DNA of 64,000 bases from Pseudomonas viridiflava (GTDB lineage Bacteria > Pseudomonadota > Gammaproteobacteria > Pseudomonadales > Pseudomonadaceae): contig NZ_UTIQ01000001.1 in the NCBI RefSeq assembly GCF_900582625.1, forward strand, positions 186,001 to 250,000, read 5' to 3'. A program made the translations under genes and the position numbers. The number at the start of each line of letters is the position of its first letter. Position 1 is the stretch's first letter. A model generated the notes under the pieces. That model was not told where the DNA came from and searched no databases. It was given only the letters and a program-made list of their open reading frames with translations. Shown here piece by piece: positions 34,248 to 42,514 of the stretch.

Positions 34248-35150
34248 ATGCTGGATCTGAACGACCTGGCCCTGTTTGTTCAGATTGTCGAAGCCGGCAG
34301 CTTTGCCGCTGCCGCCCGGCGCATGGGCGTGCCCTCGAACACTTTGAGCCGGCGCGTAAAACAACTGGAAGAAACCCTGGGCGTGCGCCTGCTCCACCGC
34401 ACCACACGCAAGCTGGCGCTCACCGATGCCGGCCGCGCGTTGTTCGAGCAGAGCGCCAGCCAGGTGGGCGAATTGCTGGAGGTAAGCCGCCGCTTTGTCG
34501 ACGGCAGCGACGAGCCAGCAGGCCGCGTTCGGGTGACCGCCCAGGCGGATTTCTTCGACGTATTCCAAATGGAGTTCGTGGCGCGCTTTCTTGAGCAGCA
34601 CCCGAAAATTCAGTTGGAATTCATGCTCAGCGACAACCATGTCGACCTGATCGCTGAACGCATCGACGTGGCCTTCCGCGCGGGCGCCCTGCCGGATTCC
34701 AGCCTGGTCGCGCGCAAAATAATGGTCAGCAGCCGGGTGTTGGTGGCCAGTCCGGACTATCTAAAAACCCACGGAACGCCCGCCGCCATCGAGAAACTGA
34801 GCGAGCACCAGTGCATTTTCCCGGCGACACCCAGCGGCTCGACCACCTGGCGTTTCACCGGGCCGCAGGGCGAGGCGCAGTGCGAAGTGACGGGCCGCGT
34901 GTGCGCCAACACGGCACAGGCACAACTGAAAGCGGCGGCGGCCGGAATGGGGATTTGCTTTCTGCCGCAGCCGATTGCGTTTGCCAGCCTCACGGCGGGC
35001 ACGTTGGTGGAAGTGTTGCCGGACTATCGGCAGCGGGATATCGATATGTACGTGGTGTACCCCAGTCGTCGGCAGATACCGGCGGCGGTGACGGCTTTTG
35101 TGGAGCATGCGGTGGGGCATTTGTTGGAGGAGATGGGGCGGCAGGGGTAG
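34248..35150 (+). CDS. LysR family regulator divergent from the pirin gene
   Basis: This 300-residue protein has the HTH in residues 1-60 (LNDLALFVQIVEAGSFAAAA, VKQLEETLGVRLLHRTTRKL) and a ligand-binding domain. GGAG lies eight bases before the ATG at 34248 but only two bases before the ATG at 34242, so the second ATG is chosen. It is divergent from the pirin-oxidoreductase pair, which it most likely regulates. Confidence 0.88.
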   Translation: MLDLNDLALFVQIVEAGSFAAAARRMGVPSNTLSRRVKQLEETLGVRLLHRTTRKLALTDAGRALFEQSASQVGELLEVSRRFVDGSDEPAGRVRVTAQADFFDVFQMEFVARFLEQHPKIQLEFMLSDNHVDLIAERIDVAFRAGALPDSSLVARKIMVSSRVLVASPDYLKTHGTPAAIEKLSEHQCIFPATPSGSTTWRFTGPQGEAQCEVTGRVCANTAQAQLKAAAAGMGICFLPQPIAFASLTAGTLVEVLPDYRQRDIDMYVVYPSRRQIPAAVTAFVEHAVGHLLEEMGRQG

Positions 35151-35580
35151 ATGAAGGTGAGTGACGGTTGAGACTTCCGTCATCCTCGCGAAGGGCGGTG
35201 GTCCGACAATTCGGAATCCAGAGTCTTTCAGGTTACGGTGTTCGACATGCAACTCTGGATTCCCGCCTGCGCGGGAATGACGGATGTTTTTATTTAGCCC
35301 ACCGTCATCCTCGCGCACGCGGGGATCCAGAGTTTTTCAGGTAATGGTGTTCGTCATGCAAGTTTGGATTCCGAATTGTCGGACCACCGCCTTCGCGGGA
35401 ATGACGGGTGTCTCGATAAAAACCACCGTCATCCTCGCGCACGCGGGGATCCAGGCTTGTATGCCGAGCACCGTAACCTGAAACCTCCGCACCCCAAATC
35501 CCCGGACAAACACCACTAGCCCTCCCCAACCGCGCTCCCGATAATGCCAAACGCAAACCCACCCCCTGCAGACCCCAACC
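35151..35580. repeat. Repeat island of 'CCGTCATCC...GGATTCC' elements
   Basis: No gene is seen before the small ORF at 35581. At about 35175-35480 there are at least five copies, in both orientations, of a short element with ends CCGTCATCCTCGCG and CGCGGGAATGACGG around GGATCCAGAGT or GGATTCC. They are joined by variants of TTTCAGGTTACGGTGTTCG. The array reads as alternating hairpins. The same element appears as one pair at 22380-22475. Confidence 0.8.
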
Positions 35581-35754
35581 ATGAACCGCCGCAAAAAAAT
35601 CAATCAGCTGCTCAAAGCCCACGCGAAAAAGGCCAGCGCTAAACTCGCGCCGAAAAGTAAGCCGAAATACATCAGCAAAGCTGACCGCGCGAAGCTCGCG
35701 GCCGAGGCTGAAAGCGCTCCGGTGCAAAGCAGCGAAGCGCAGAACGAGGCCTGA
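35581..35754 (+). CDS. DUF2986 family small basic protein
   Basis: This 57-residue reading frame starts MNRRKKINQLLKAHAKKASA and continues KPKYISKADRAKLAAEAE, which matches my memory of the small DUF2986 family (MNRKKKINQ..., YISKAERAK) of gamma-proteobacteria. It is very rich in Lys and Ala in its first 40 residues and has no membrane segment. No neighbour suggests a role. Its stop ends 1 bp before the stop of the convergent acetyltransferase gene. Confidence 0.75.
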   Translation: MNRRKKINQLLKAHAKKASAKLAPKSKPKYISKADRAKLAAEAESAPVQSSEAQNEA

Positions 35755-35755
35755 G

Positions 35756-36187
35756 TCAGCCGAGGGATTTCTTCAGGAAAAACCGTGACCGGCCTTTAGG
35801 AAATTCCGGCAATTCGCCGAACACGGCGTACCCCTGCCGCTGATACAGCGCCAACGCCTCGGGGTTAAAGGTGTCCAACCACGCGCCATGGCAACTCCGT
35901 ATAAGGGCCTCCCGCTCTGCCGCTTCCAGCAGCTTGCCGCCGTACCCTTGGCCGCGAAGCGTTTCCGGCACCCAGAGCTTTTCGATAAACAACCAGCCCC
36001 ACGCCGTGTAGCCGCTTAAGCCGCCAAGCACCTCGCCACCCGCATCGCCATCGCGGAGCAGAACGGCCAACGGTTGATGGCCGGATGCACCCACTTCGCC
36101 TTGGTTAAAGGCTCGCAGCCCATCGAGAATCAACTGCTGGGCCTCGGCGCTTGGTGAGTTGGAAACATCCAGTGTGATCGGTTTCAT
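35756..36187 (-). CDS. GNAT family N-acetyltransferase
   Basis: This 143-residue protein has the GNAT core: FIEKLWVPETLRGQGYGGKLLEAAE, the acetyl-CoA-binding R/Q-x-x-G-x-G/A motif, then LDTFNPEALALYQRQGYAVFGELPEFP. It would transfer acetyl from CoA to a small amine or other acceptor. Its ATG overlaps the stop of the LysE gene by 4 bp (ATGA), so the two are translated together; acceptors may be amino acids or analogues also handled by the LysE exporter (inference). Confidence 0.88.
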   Translation of the reverse strand: MKPITLDVSNSPSAEAQQLILDGLRAFNQGEVGASGHQPLAVLLRDGDAGGEVLGGLSGYTAWGWLFIEKLWVPETLRGQGYGGKLLEAAEREALIRSCHGAWLDTFNPEALALYQRQGYAVFGELPEFPKGRSRFFLKKSLG

Positions 36188-36834
36188 GGCCTGCCCTTCA
36201 CGCCGCCTGTTAACAGCAGTTTTATGCCCGCCGCCGCAAATACCAATGCCAGCGCACCTTCAATCCAGCGCCGGGCGTGGCGGTAGGCGCGCACCATCGG
36301 CGCGGTGGAGAAGATCAGCGCATAGCCGCCAAAAATGCTCACGCTCAACACCGCGCAGGCGCCCAGGGTCGTGATCACCGTCGACAAGGTGGCGCCGGGC
36401 CCAAGACCGAGGGTCATGGTGGCGATCCAACTCAGAATCGCTTTCGGGTTGGTGAGGTGCATCAGCAAGCCTTGCCTGTACAAGGTCGCGCCGCAAACAG
36501 CCGGAGCGGCGGCCAGCGCTTGTTCATGCTGCGCTTGCGAGGTCAGCGCCGAGCGCCCGGCTTTAAAGGCGAGGAATAACAAGTACGCGCCGCCGATGAT
36601 CTTCAGCACACCGATGGCGTGCGCGTAGCTGGCCAGCAACGCCGACACCCCGGAGGCGGCCATCACGCCCCAGAAGAACGAGCCGCTGATAATGCCCGCC
36701 GCCAGCATCAGCGCCGGGCGCCGCCCTCGGTGCATGGCCACGCCCATGATGCGCATGTTGCTCGGGCCGGGGCTGGCGGCGCCGAGGGTGTACACGGTGA
36801 GTACCAGGAGCAGGTGGTGGAAGTCGAAAGCCAT
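36184..36834 (-). CDS. LysE/RhtB family amino-acid exporter
   Basis: This 216-residue inner-membrane protein has about six segments and the family mark TLGAASPGPSNMRIMG in the first loop, followed by LTNPKAILSWIATMTLGLGPG. It should export amino acids or related compounds. It is the first gene of a coupled pair with the acetyltransferase gene (ATGA overlap). Confidence 0.88.
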   Translation of the reverse strand: MAFDFHHLLLVLTVYTLGAASPGPSNMRIMGVAMHRGRRPALMLAAGIISGSFFWGVMAASGVSALLASYAHAIGVLKIIGGAYLLFLAFKAGRSALTSQAQHEQALAAAPAVCGATLYRQGLLMHLTNPKAILSWIATMTLGLGPGATLSTVITTLGACAVLSVSIFGGYALIFSTAPMVRAYRHARRWIEGALALVFAAAGIKLLLTGGVKGRP

Positions 36835-36910
36835 GGGCCGCGCCTATCAAGCGAATGAGCAGGCCGAAGAATTATCACGTTGGCCACGGGCCCTGCCAGA
36901 CACAGATGCC

Positions 36911-37600
36911 TCAGTAAAACTCGACCATCTGTGTGTCTATGCGCGCGCCGGGCATCATTTTTTCGAGCCCGTCGACCAACGCATCGCCGGCCGCTTGCAG
37001 CGCTTCGCGCGGCATCGACGGCAGCGCTTCAAGCACAAACCACATGCGCGTGGCGGTGCAATCCAAGCGGGTACGCACGCCTTGGCGCCAGTTCCAGCGC
37101 CGGCACGTGACGCCAATGTCGTCGCGCCAGATCACTTCGCCCTTGTCCGGCGACTCGTTGGCAGGTGCGCCGTCTTTGAAGGTGTCGAACAGCTCGGTGC
37201 CATCGGCCACGGTCAGACGCGGCGGCCCCACATAGGCGGCAAGGTTTTCGCCACCGACCGGCACGGCGAATTGCAGGCTGATGGCGTTGTACAGATCCAC
37301 CACCGGATCAATGCTCGGCAACGCACCGTCGCGCAGCACGCGCTTGCGCAGCGCTTCGGCCGAACACGGCGTGCGCTGCGGTTTGGCGCCGAACAAGCGA
37401 AACGTTTCAGCCCATGCCGCGAGGTGCGCGTCAGCCCACGCAGGGCCGCCGGCCGCTACAGCAGCGCAGGCGTTGCGCATGGCGTCGGCGGCCACCTGCG
37501 GCTGGGTGATGGGAGCGGCTTCAACGCTGATGCTCAGGGCGCAGAAGCCCGGCGCGAGGGTGGCGATTTCGGCGTCGAGAACAGGCAAAACCAATGACAT
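36911..37600 (-). CDS. B3/4 domain protein (phenylalanyl-tRNA synthetase beta-like, standalone)
   Basis: This 229-residue soluble protein is a free-standing B3/4 domain, the part of PheT that binds or edits tRNA. The core LPSIDPVVDLYNAISLQFAVPVGGENLAAY with GPPRLTVADGTELFDTF and KGEVIWRDDIGVTCRRWNWR is characteristic. Free-standing members are thought to deacylate mischarged tRNA or act on related amino-acid adducts; this is not proven. A possible 30-residue ORF ends 14 bp upstream. Confidence 0.82.
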   Translation of the reverse strand: MSLVLPVLDAEIATLAPGFCALSISVEAAPITQPQVAADAMRNACAAVAAGGPAWADAHLAAWAETFRLFGAKPQRTPCSAEALRKRVLRDGALPSIDPVVDLYNAISLQFAVPVGGENLAAYVGPPRLTVADGTELFDTFKDGAPANESPDKGEVIWRDDIGVTCRRWNWRQGVRTRLDCTATRMWFVLEALPSMPREALQAAGDALVDGLEKMMPGARIDTQMVEFY

Positions 37601-37614
37601 GTGGACTCCCCGGC

Positions 37615-37707
37615 TCAGCGGCGTTTAAGGTTGCGCATGGCGTAACAGCCCCATGCAGCGTCGAGAGTACGGAGCGTGCGAATCAAGGCGTGGAGTGGGT
37701 GTTTCAA
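37615..37707 (-). CDS. Candidate 30-residue small protein
   Basis: A TTG-started frame encodes MKHPLHALIRTLRTLDAAWG, then CYAMRNLKRR. It is preceded by GAGGA eight bases away and ends 14 bp before the start of the B3/4 gene. It is basic, with an amphipathic centre. I do not recognise a family. It could be a small protein, a leader peptide of the B3/4 gene, or chance. Evidence is limited to ribosome-site spacing and position. Confidence 0.35.
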   Translation of the reverse strand: MKHPLHALIRTLRTLDAAWGCYAMRNLKRR

Positions 37708-37771
37708 CGGCGTTTTCCTCAGCAGATGTAAGACCAGTGTCGGTCAGCCCGCTGAATCCTCGCTGTTGAAG

Positions 37772-37802
37772 GCCATCAGGTCTAATGATTAGACCTGATG
37801 GC
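37772..37802. repeat. Perfect 31-bp palindrome
   Basis: The arms are 15 bp each, GCCATCAGGTCTAAT (37772-37786) and ATTAGACCTGATGGC (37788-37802), around a single G. It lies 35 bp beyond the stop of the TonB receptor gene. The downstream side on the receptor strand lacks a T run, so it is not a plain terminator, though the hairpin would be very stable. Confidence 0.85.
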
Positions 37803-37837
37803 GTATTAGTTTTGCTTATCAGCTACCGGCTCGCCCG

Positions 37838-39874
37838 TTAGAAATCTACCGTCAGCCCCGCATACACCGCACGGCCATCGGCGGGCGCGTGTAACGACTG
37901 CTGCACGCTGGCGGTGGCGTCGTACCACACGTATTCGCTGTAGCGATCCGTGAGGTTTTTCACTTGCAGGTCCACGCTCACGTCGGCGCTTATACGGTAG
38001 CTCGCGCCCAGGTTGAGCAAGACAAAGTCGCCGTACTTGCCGGTGCTGTTGGTGCGTTCCAGGTAGTAGTCGCTTTGCCCGTTGACCCACGCGGACAGCT
38101 GCAACGCTTCGCTGGCCTGGTAGGTGGAACCCAAGGCATACAGGTGATGGGGCACATGGTCCATTTCCTGGCCTTTGCTGGCGGGCAGGTTGGGGTTGGG
38201 CTTGAGAATTTCCGAGAATTGCCGCGAATACGACGCCCACACGCTGGTGGTCTCGGTGGGGTACACATTGAGCTGAATGTCGTAGCCACGGCGCAGGGTT
38301 TCGCCGACGTTTTCCGAGTCGCCGACGGCATCGTTGAGCTTGCGTTGCACCTCGTCCGAGGCCTTTTGTTCCCAGTAGGCGATGCGCCCGTCCAGCCACG
38401 GCGTCGGGTTGAATTTCAGCCCGGTTTCCCAACCGTCGTTGATCGAGGGGTTGAGGTCGTCGCGCTGGCTGGCCAGGCGGTAGCTGGCCGAACCGACGCC
38501 GATCTGAAAGCTACGGCCCCAGTTGGCATACAGGCTAGCGTGCTCCCACGGGGCATAGACCACGCTGAGTTTTGGCTGGCGGATCAAACCGTAGTCGTTG
38601 ACGTCGGCGCGCTCGCCGGTGAGTTCGTTGCTGTAGTCGCCGTACACCTTGTCCACGCGATACGCCGGGATGATTTTCAGCGACTCGACTGGCTCAACCA
38701 CCGCCTGCACATAGCCGCCCACCACATCCAGATCGAACTGCTGGTCGCGGGTTTGCGCGCTGCGTACGCGCTGAGTGGTGCGGTAGCGGCGACTTTCGTT
38801 CTCCTGGCGCTGCACGTCGGCGCCACCTTCCAAGGCGAAGCCATGCAGGTGTTCCACTTCCGGGCGCCAGGTCAGGGTGCTGAGGGCGCCGTACTGGCGC
38901 TCATCGGCCACCCGCTCCTGCTGGGAAACGCTGCGCCAGTATTGAGTCCAGCGCTCATCTTTGAAGGTATTGAGGTAGGCCTTGCTGGCCCACGACAGGT
39001 CGTGTTCCAGGTTGATATCCAGGTGCAGGCTGGCCTGGTTCATTTCCCGGTTGCCCTGGTCGGTGGCGTTGTTAGCGTAGGAATCGCGCGGGTGGTCGTG
39101 GACGTCGCGGCGGTTCAGGTAACCGGCTTCGTCGGCGTCGCCCTGGTAGTGGCGCAGGATCAAGCCGGCGCGCCAGGCGTTTTCATCGGCGGTGTAGAAC
39201 CACTTGCCGGCGAAGCTCTGGCGGTCGGCGTTGGCATGGTCGCGGTAGCCGTCGCTTTGCTGGTAGGCGAGAAAATAGTTCTGGCTCCAGTTGCCGCTTT
39301 CGAGGCCTTTGACCACCTGCACTTCCTGGGTATCAAAGCTGCCGTAACGCACCCGCAGCTTGCCCTCGTTGCCGCCGATGCGGGTGTTGATGCTGGCGTT
39401 GCCGGCGATGTTGTGCAGGCCGTAGCGCGGGTCGTTGGTGCCGCGCACCACTTCGATGCTGTCGATATCCAGCGGGAACACCATGTCGATAAAGGGCATG
39501 TTGCCGTCGTTGGTGTTGCTGGGAATACCGTCGATCAACAGCTTCACAGCGTTCACTTCGCCCTCGCCATTGAAGCCACGAAACGACAACTTGCCAGACG
39601 TGGTGCCCTGGTTGAATTGGGTGAGCATCACGCCGGGCACGCGGTTGAACAGCTCCCAGCTGTATTGCACCGGCTGCTTTTCAATGATGTCGCTGCCGAC
39701 CACGTCGACCGAGCTGAGAATATTGCGGCTGGCCAGCGGGCCGGCATCGGGTGCAGTCACCGTAACGGCGCCGAGGGTCAGGGTTGAATCGGCCGGCGTG
39801 GCGGCAAAAGTGAAGGCGGGAACGAACAGAAACAGGCCGCCGAACGAGCGGCAAAATACAGGCGAATAAGCCAT
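37838..39874 (-). CDS. TonB-dependent outer-membrane receptor
   Basis: This 678-residue protein has a signal peptide (about 1-24, ending TFAAT), a TonB-box-like region LGAVTVTAP, a plug domain with RVPGVMLTQFNQGTTSGKLSFRGFNGEG and IEVVRGTNDPRYG, and a beta-barrel with the C-terminal signature NLTDRYSEY and a final F (GLTVDF). It imports a scarce ligand with energy from TonB-ExbBD. The DUF2946 gene 90 bp upstream is often paired with copper or other metal TonB receptors, so a metal or metal chelate is one guess. No CxxxM copper motif of OprC type was noticed. Confidence 0.92.
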   Translation of the reverse strand: MAYSPVFCRSFGGLFLFVPAFTFAATPADSTLTLGAVTVTAPDAGPLASRNILSSVDVVGSDIIEKQPVQYSWELFNRVPGVMLTQFNQGTTSGKLSFRGFNGEGEVNAVKLLIDGIPSNTNDGNMPFIDMVFPLDIDSIEVVRGTNDPRYGLHNIAGNASINTRIGGNEGKLRVRYGSFDTQEVQVVKGLESGNWSQNYFLAYQQSDGYRDHANADRQSFAGKWFYTADENAWRAGLILRHYQGDADEAGYLNRRDVHDHPRDSYANNATDQGNREMNQASLHLDINLEHDLSWASKAYLNTFKDERWTQYWRSVSQQERVADERQYGALSTLTWRPEVEHLHGFALEGGADVQRQENESRRYRTTQRVRSAQTRDQQFDLDVVGGYVQAVVEPVESLKIIPAYRVDKVYGDYSNELTGERADVNDYGLIRQPKLSVVYAPWEHASLYANWGRSFQIGVGSASYRLASQRDDLNPSINDGWETGLKFNPTPWLDGRIAYWEQKASDEVQRKLNDAVGDSENVGETLRRGYDIQLNVYPTETTSVWASYSRQFSEILKPNPNLPASKGQEMDHVPHHLYALGSTYQASEALQLSAWVNGQSDYYLERTNSTGKYGDFVLLNLGASYRISADVSVDLQVKNLTDRYSEYVWYDATASVQQSLHAPADGRAVYAGLTVDF

Positions 39875-39963
39875 CGAATGAAATCCTGAAAAGCCAGATA
39901 AGCGGGTGCGCGTTTCCTGCGAAACGGCACGTCAACAGAGCGCGGCGAGGCGCGCGTGGCAGT

Positions 39964-40350
39964 TCAGACGATGGGGGGAGCGCGGGGGTTGAGCGAGGGC
40001 CAGCCATGGCGCGGTGGCGGTTGCGCGAAGCTGCGAACGACGATGGGCGCAACGCTGCGGGCGGGCACGTAATCCACCGACCAGGCGCTGGCATTGACCG
40101 CCACCGCCGCCGCAAACGAGGAACACAGCGGGCAACTGACCTGGTCGAGATGAACACTTTGCGCATCCGAGGTCGTCAGCTGCACACCCGCACCGCTGTC
40201 CGCCGACACCGAGCAAAAGCCGCCACCCAGGCCGCTGAGATTCAGCGCGCTCATCTGGCCGTGATGAATACCGCACGCGAACAGACTGAACAGCACGCTG
40301 GCGTACAGCATCCATGCAGTCAGTGAGCGAGTGTGGCGGGCCATTTTCAT
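39964..40350 (-). CDS. DUF2946 family protein (TonB-receptor partner)
   Basis: This 128-residue protein starts with a membrane or signal segment (RSLTAWMLYASVLFSLFACG). It has GIHHGQM with paired His and Met after it, a CPLCSSF motif in the middle, and a Pro-rich C terminus ending RAPPIV, as in DUF2946. His, Met and CxxC residues suggest metal binding. It precedes the TonB receptor on the same strand by 90 bp and probably works with it. The ATG at 40350 is chosen at the start of the signal segment. Confidence 0.75.
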   Translation of the reverse strand: MKMARHTRSLTAWMLYASVLFSLFACGIHHGQMSALNLSGLGGGFCSVSADSGAGVQLTTSDAQSVHLDQVSCPLCSSFAAAVAVNASAWSVDYVPARSVAPIVVRSFAQPPPRHGWPSLNPRAPPIV

Positions 40351-40442
40351 GGGGCGCGACTCTAGCACCGCGCTTTGGCAACGAACAGACAGCGCAGTGG
40401 GCGCAATTGCCGCATGGAACATGCGTGCGCCCTACCCTGCGT

Positions 40443-40868
40443 TTACATCGACGCGTATTGAATCGCCGCCGTACCGGAGCGCCAGGTGCTTGGGTTGGTG
40501 CCTTCGGTTTTCAAAAAGGTGCGGCAGAAATGCGCCTGGTCGCAGAAGCCGCATTCAGCGCCGATCTGGGTCAGGCTCTTGTCGGAGTTAGCAATCAGTT
40601 GCTTGGCCTGAGCCATGCGCTGCTGGTGAATCCATTCTTGCGGCGACAGCCCAGTGGTGCGTTTAAAGGCCCTGGAAAAATGGCTGCGCGACATGGCGCA
40701 GGCCTCGGCCAATTGCGGAACGGTTAATCGACAGCCGAGGTTTTCCGCAATCATCTGTTTAGCCAATCGTTCGCGCCAAGGCGCTAAACCACCGATTACT
40801 TGAGTCTGTTTGGACTGTTCGAAATGATCAGCCGTGGGCAAAACATAGGCGCGCGAAAGACTCGCCAT
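40443..40868 (-). CDS. AraC family regulator, DNA-binding part only
   Basis: This 141-residue protein consists almost entirely of the AraC double HTH (about residues 35-135; LTVPQLAEACAMSRSHFSRAF and LTQIGAECGFCDQAHFCRTF) with only a short N-terminal stretch, so it lacks an effector domain. The ATG at 40868 follows AGGAGA. It lies upstream of the DUF2946 and TonB receptor genes on the same strand and may regulate them. Short AraC proteins of this sort are a normal family, so truncation is not implied. Confidence 0.87.
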   Translation of the reverse strand: MASLSRAYVLPTADHFEQSKQTQVIGGLAPWRERLAKQMIAENLGCRLTVPQLAEACAMSRSHFSRAFKRTTGLSPQEWIHQQRMAQAKQLIANSDKSLTQIGAECGFCDQAHFCRTFLKTEGTNPSTWRSGTAAIQYASM

Positions 40869-41063
40869 AACAGATTCTCCTGAAATGGATATAAGGATTG
40901 GGTGCACAAATAATTGGGCAGAAAGTTAAAGGCGACTGACTTGCGAGCCGCGGTGCTGCTGGCGTCCGCTGCTGGCTAGCGCGGCGCTCGTTATGTATCG
41001 AATTATCGTTGTTTGTTGTTTCAACTTAGCGAGTTCAAAAACAGCTAATGCAAAGCAGCTGAT

Positions 41064-41750
41064 TCAAATCGCTTGCCGGTTCCTCTTCTGTAAATAATTA
41101 ACGAGCACGACACCGGCACTGCACAGCACTAAATAAACCGCTGCCGTCAACAAATAGAACTCCACCAATTGGCCATTGCGTTGGCCTATTTGCCCGGCCG
41201 CGCCGAGAAAGTCGTTGAGGCTGATGACGTACACCAGCGACGTGTCTTTGAGCAGCCCGATGGTTTGGCTGACCAGCGCCGGGCTCATGTTGCGCAGCGC
41301 TTGCGGCATCACGATCAAACGCAGGCACTGCAACGTGCTCATGCCTAACGCTTTGCCGGCTGCCATCTGCCCGCCCTTCACGCTGTTGATGCCGGCGCGC
41401 ACCACTTCGCAGAAGTAGGCGGACTCGGCCAGCACCAGCGCAATGATCGCCGAGTACATCGCCCCCACCGTCAGGTAGGGGTTGCCCGTGATCGCCCTGA
41501 GCACAAACGGCATCAGAAAAAACATCCAGAAAATCGTCAAAATCAGCGGAATGGCGCGGAACAGATTCACATAGCCCGCCGCCAGTTTGGCCAGCGGCCT
41601 CGGCCCGTAAATTCGCACCACGGCCAGCACGCAGCCCAGGGAAAAACCCAGCACCAGCGCGACGGCCACCAGCAACAACGTGGTCTGCAAGCCCTGCCAC
41701 AAATACGGCAGTGCCGGCACGATGCCGCTCCAATCGAATTCGTAACTCAC
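41064..41750 (-). CDS. Amino-acid ABC transporter permease (GltK-like)
   Basis: This 228-residue inner-membrane permease has about five segments and the polar-amino-acid signature LPYLWQGLQTTLLLVAVAL with the EAA loop region VRAGINSVKGGQMAAGKALGMS that contacts the ATPase. Its ATG overlaps the stop of the partner permease (ATGA). It is the last gene of the operon, and no ATP-binding gene follows: the next gene on the strand is araC. Confidence 0.88.
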   Translation of the reverse strand: MSYEFDWSGIVPALPYLWQGLQTTLLLVAVALVLGFSLGCVLAVVRIYGPRPLAKLAAGYVNLFRAIPLILTIFWMFFLMPFVLRAITGNPYLTVGAMYSAIIALVLAESAYFCEVVRAGINSVKGGQMAAGKALGMSTLQCLRLIVMPQALRNMSPALVSQTIGLLKDTSLVYVISLNDFLGAAGQIGQRNGQLVEFYLLTAAVYLVLCSAGVVLVNYLQKRNRQAI

Positions 41751-42493
41751 CGCAGCGCCCCGGCTTCGCGCAGCTCGGGCACCGCCGTGGTCGCTTCCAG
41801 ATAACGCATCAGCACCACCACGGCGTACGTGATGCCCATGTAAATCAAGGTCGCGGCAATAAACGACTCAAACGGCTGACCGGAAAACTCACTGATTTGC
41901 CGGCTCTGGCCGGTCAGCTCCATCAACCCGATGGTCAAGGCCGCCGCCGAGTTCTTGAACACATTCATAAAGTCCGACGTCAACGACGGCAGCACCACGC
42001 GAAACGCCTGCGGCAGCAGCACAAACCGGTATACGCCCCAGCGCCCGAACCCCATGGCCCGCGCCGCCAGGGCCTGCTCCGCCGACACCGATTGCAGCCC
42101 GGCCCGCACCTGCTCTGCCACGCCCGCCGTGGTGTACAGCGTCAAGCACATCACCACGCTGAGGAACTGGTTCAGCATCGGGTTCATCTGCTTCAACGCG
42201 TCGCCCCAGGCTGTTGGCAACAGTTCGGGCACCACGAAGTACCAGAGAAACAACTGCACCAGCAGCGGCGTGTTGCGAAAGCAATGCACATACACCGCCG
42301 CGCTCCAGCGCAAGGCTTTGTTGGCCGAGCCTCTGGCCATGCCGGTGAGCGTGCCCAGCCCCAGCGCCAAGCCCCACGACAACAACGACAGCGCCAGCGT
42401 CCACAGCACGCCCTCAGCCAGGAGCACTCCATACAGGCCTTCGCCCGTGATAGAGGGTTTGAAAAAGAAGCTCCAGTCCCAGCTGTAGTTCAT
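41747..42493 (-). CDS. Amino-acid ABC transporter permease (GltJ-like)
   Basis: This 248-residue permease of the His/Glu/Gln family has EGLYGVLLAEGVLWTLALSL at its first segment, FRNTPLLVQLFLWYFVVPEL, and the EAA loop EQVRAGLQSVSAEQALAARAMGF. It pairs with the second permease to form the membrane channel for the binding protein encoded upstream. It starts 21 bp after the binding-protein stop. Confidence 0.9.
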   Translation of the reverse strand: MNYSWDWSFFFKPSITGEGLYGVLLAEGVLWTLALSLLSWGLALGLGTLTGMARGSANKALRWSAAVYVHCFRNTPLLVQLFLWYFVVPELLPTAWGDALKQMNPMLNQFLSVVMCLTLYTTAGVAEQVRAGLQSVSAEQALAARAMGFGRWGVYRFVLLPQAFRVVLPSLTSDFMNVFKNSAAALTIGLMELTGQSRQISEFSGQPFESFIAATLIYMGITYAVVVLMRYLEATTAVPELREAGALR

Positions 42494-42514
42494 AAACGTG
42501 CGGTCCTGAAAGGC

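Noticed and set aside
35151..35480. CRISPR array
   Set aside because: Repeats are palindromic, alternate in orientation, have similar linkers instead of unique equal-length spacers, and no cas genes are near.
37772..37802. Rho-independent terminator for the TonB receptor gene
   Set aside because: The palindrome lacks a T run after it on the receptor strand, so it is listed as an unexplained palindrome.
38600..39874. OprC-type copper receptor identity for the TonB receptor
   Set aside because: The neighbouring DUF2946 gene hints at copper, but the copper-binding motif was not found and the plug sequence differs from what I recall of OprC.
40443..40868. Truncated AraC pseudogene
   Set aside because: Short AraC proteins with only the DNA-binding part are a regular group, and this gene has a good ribosome site and an intact double HTH.
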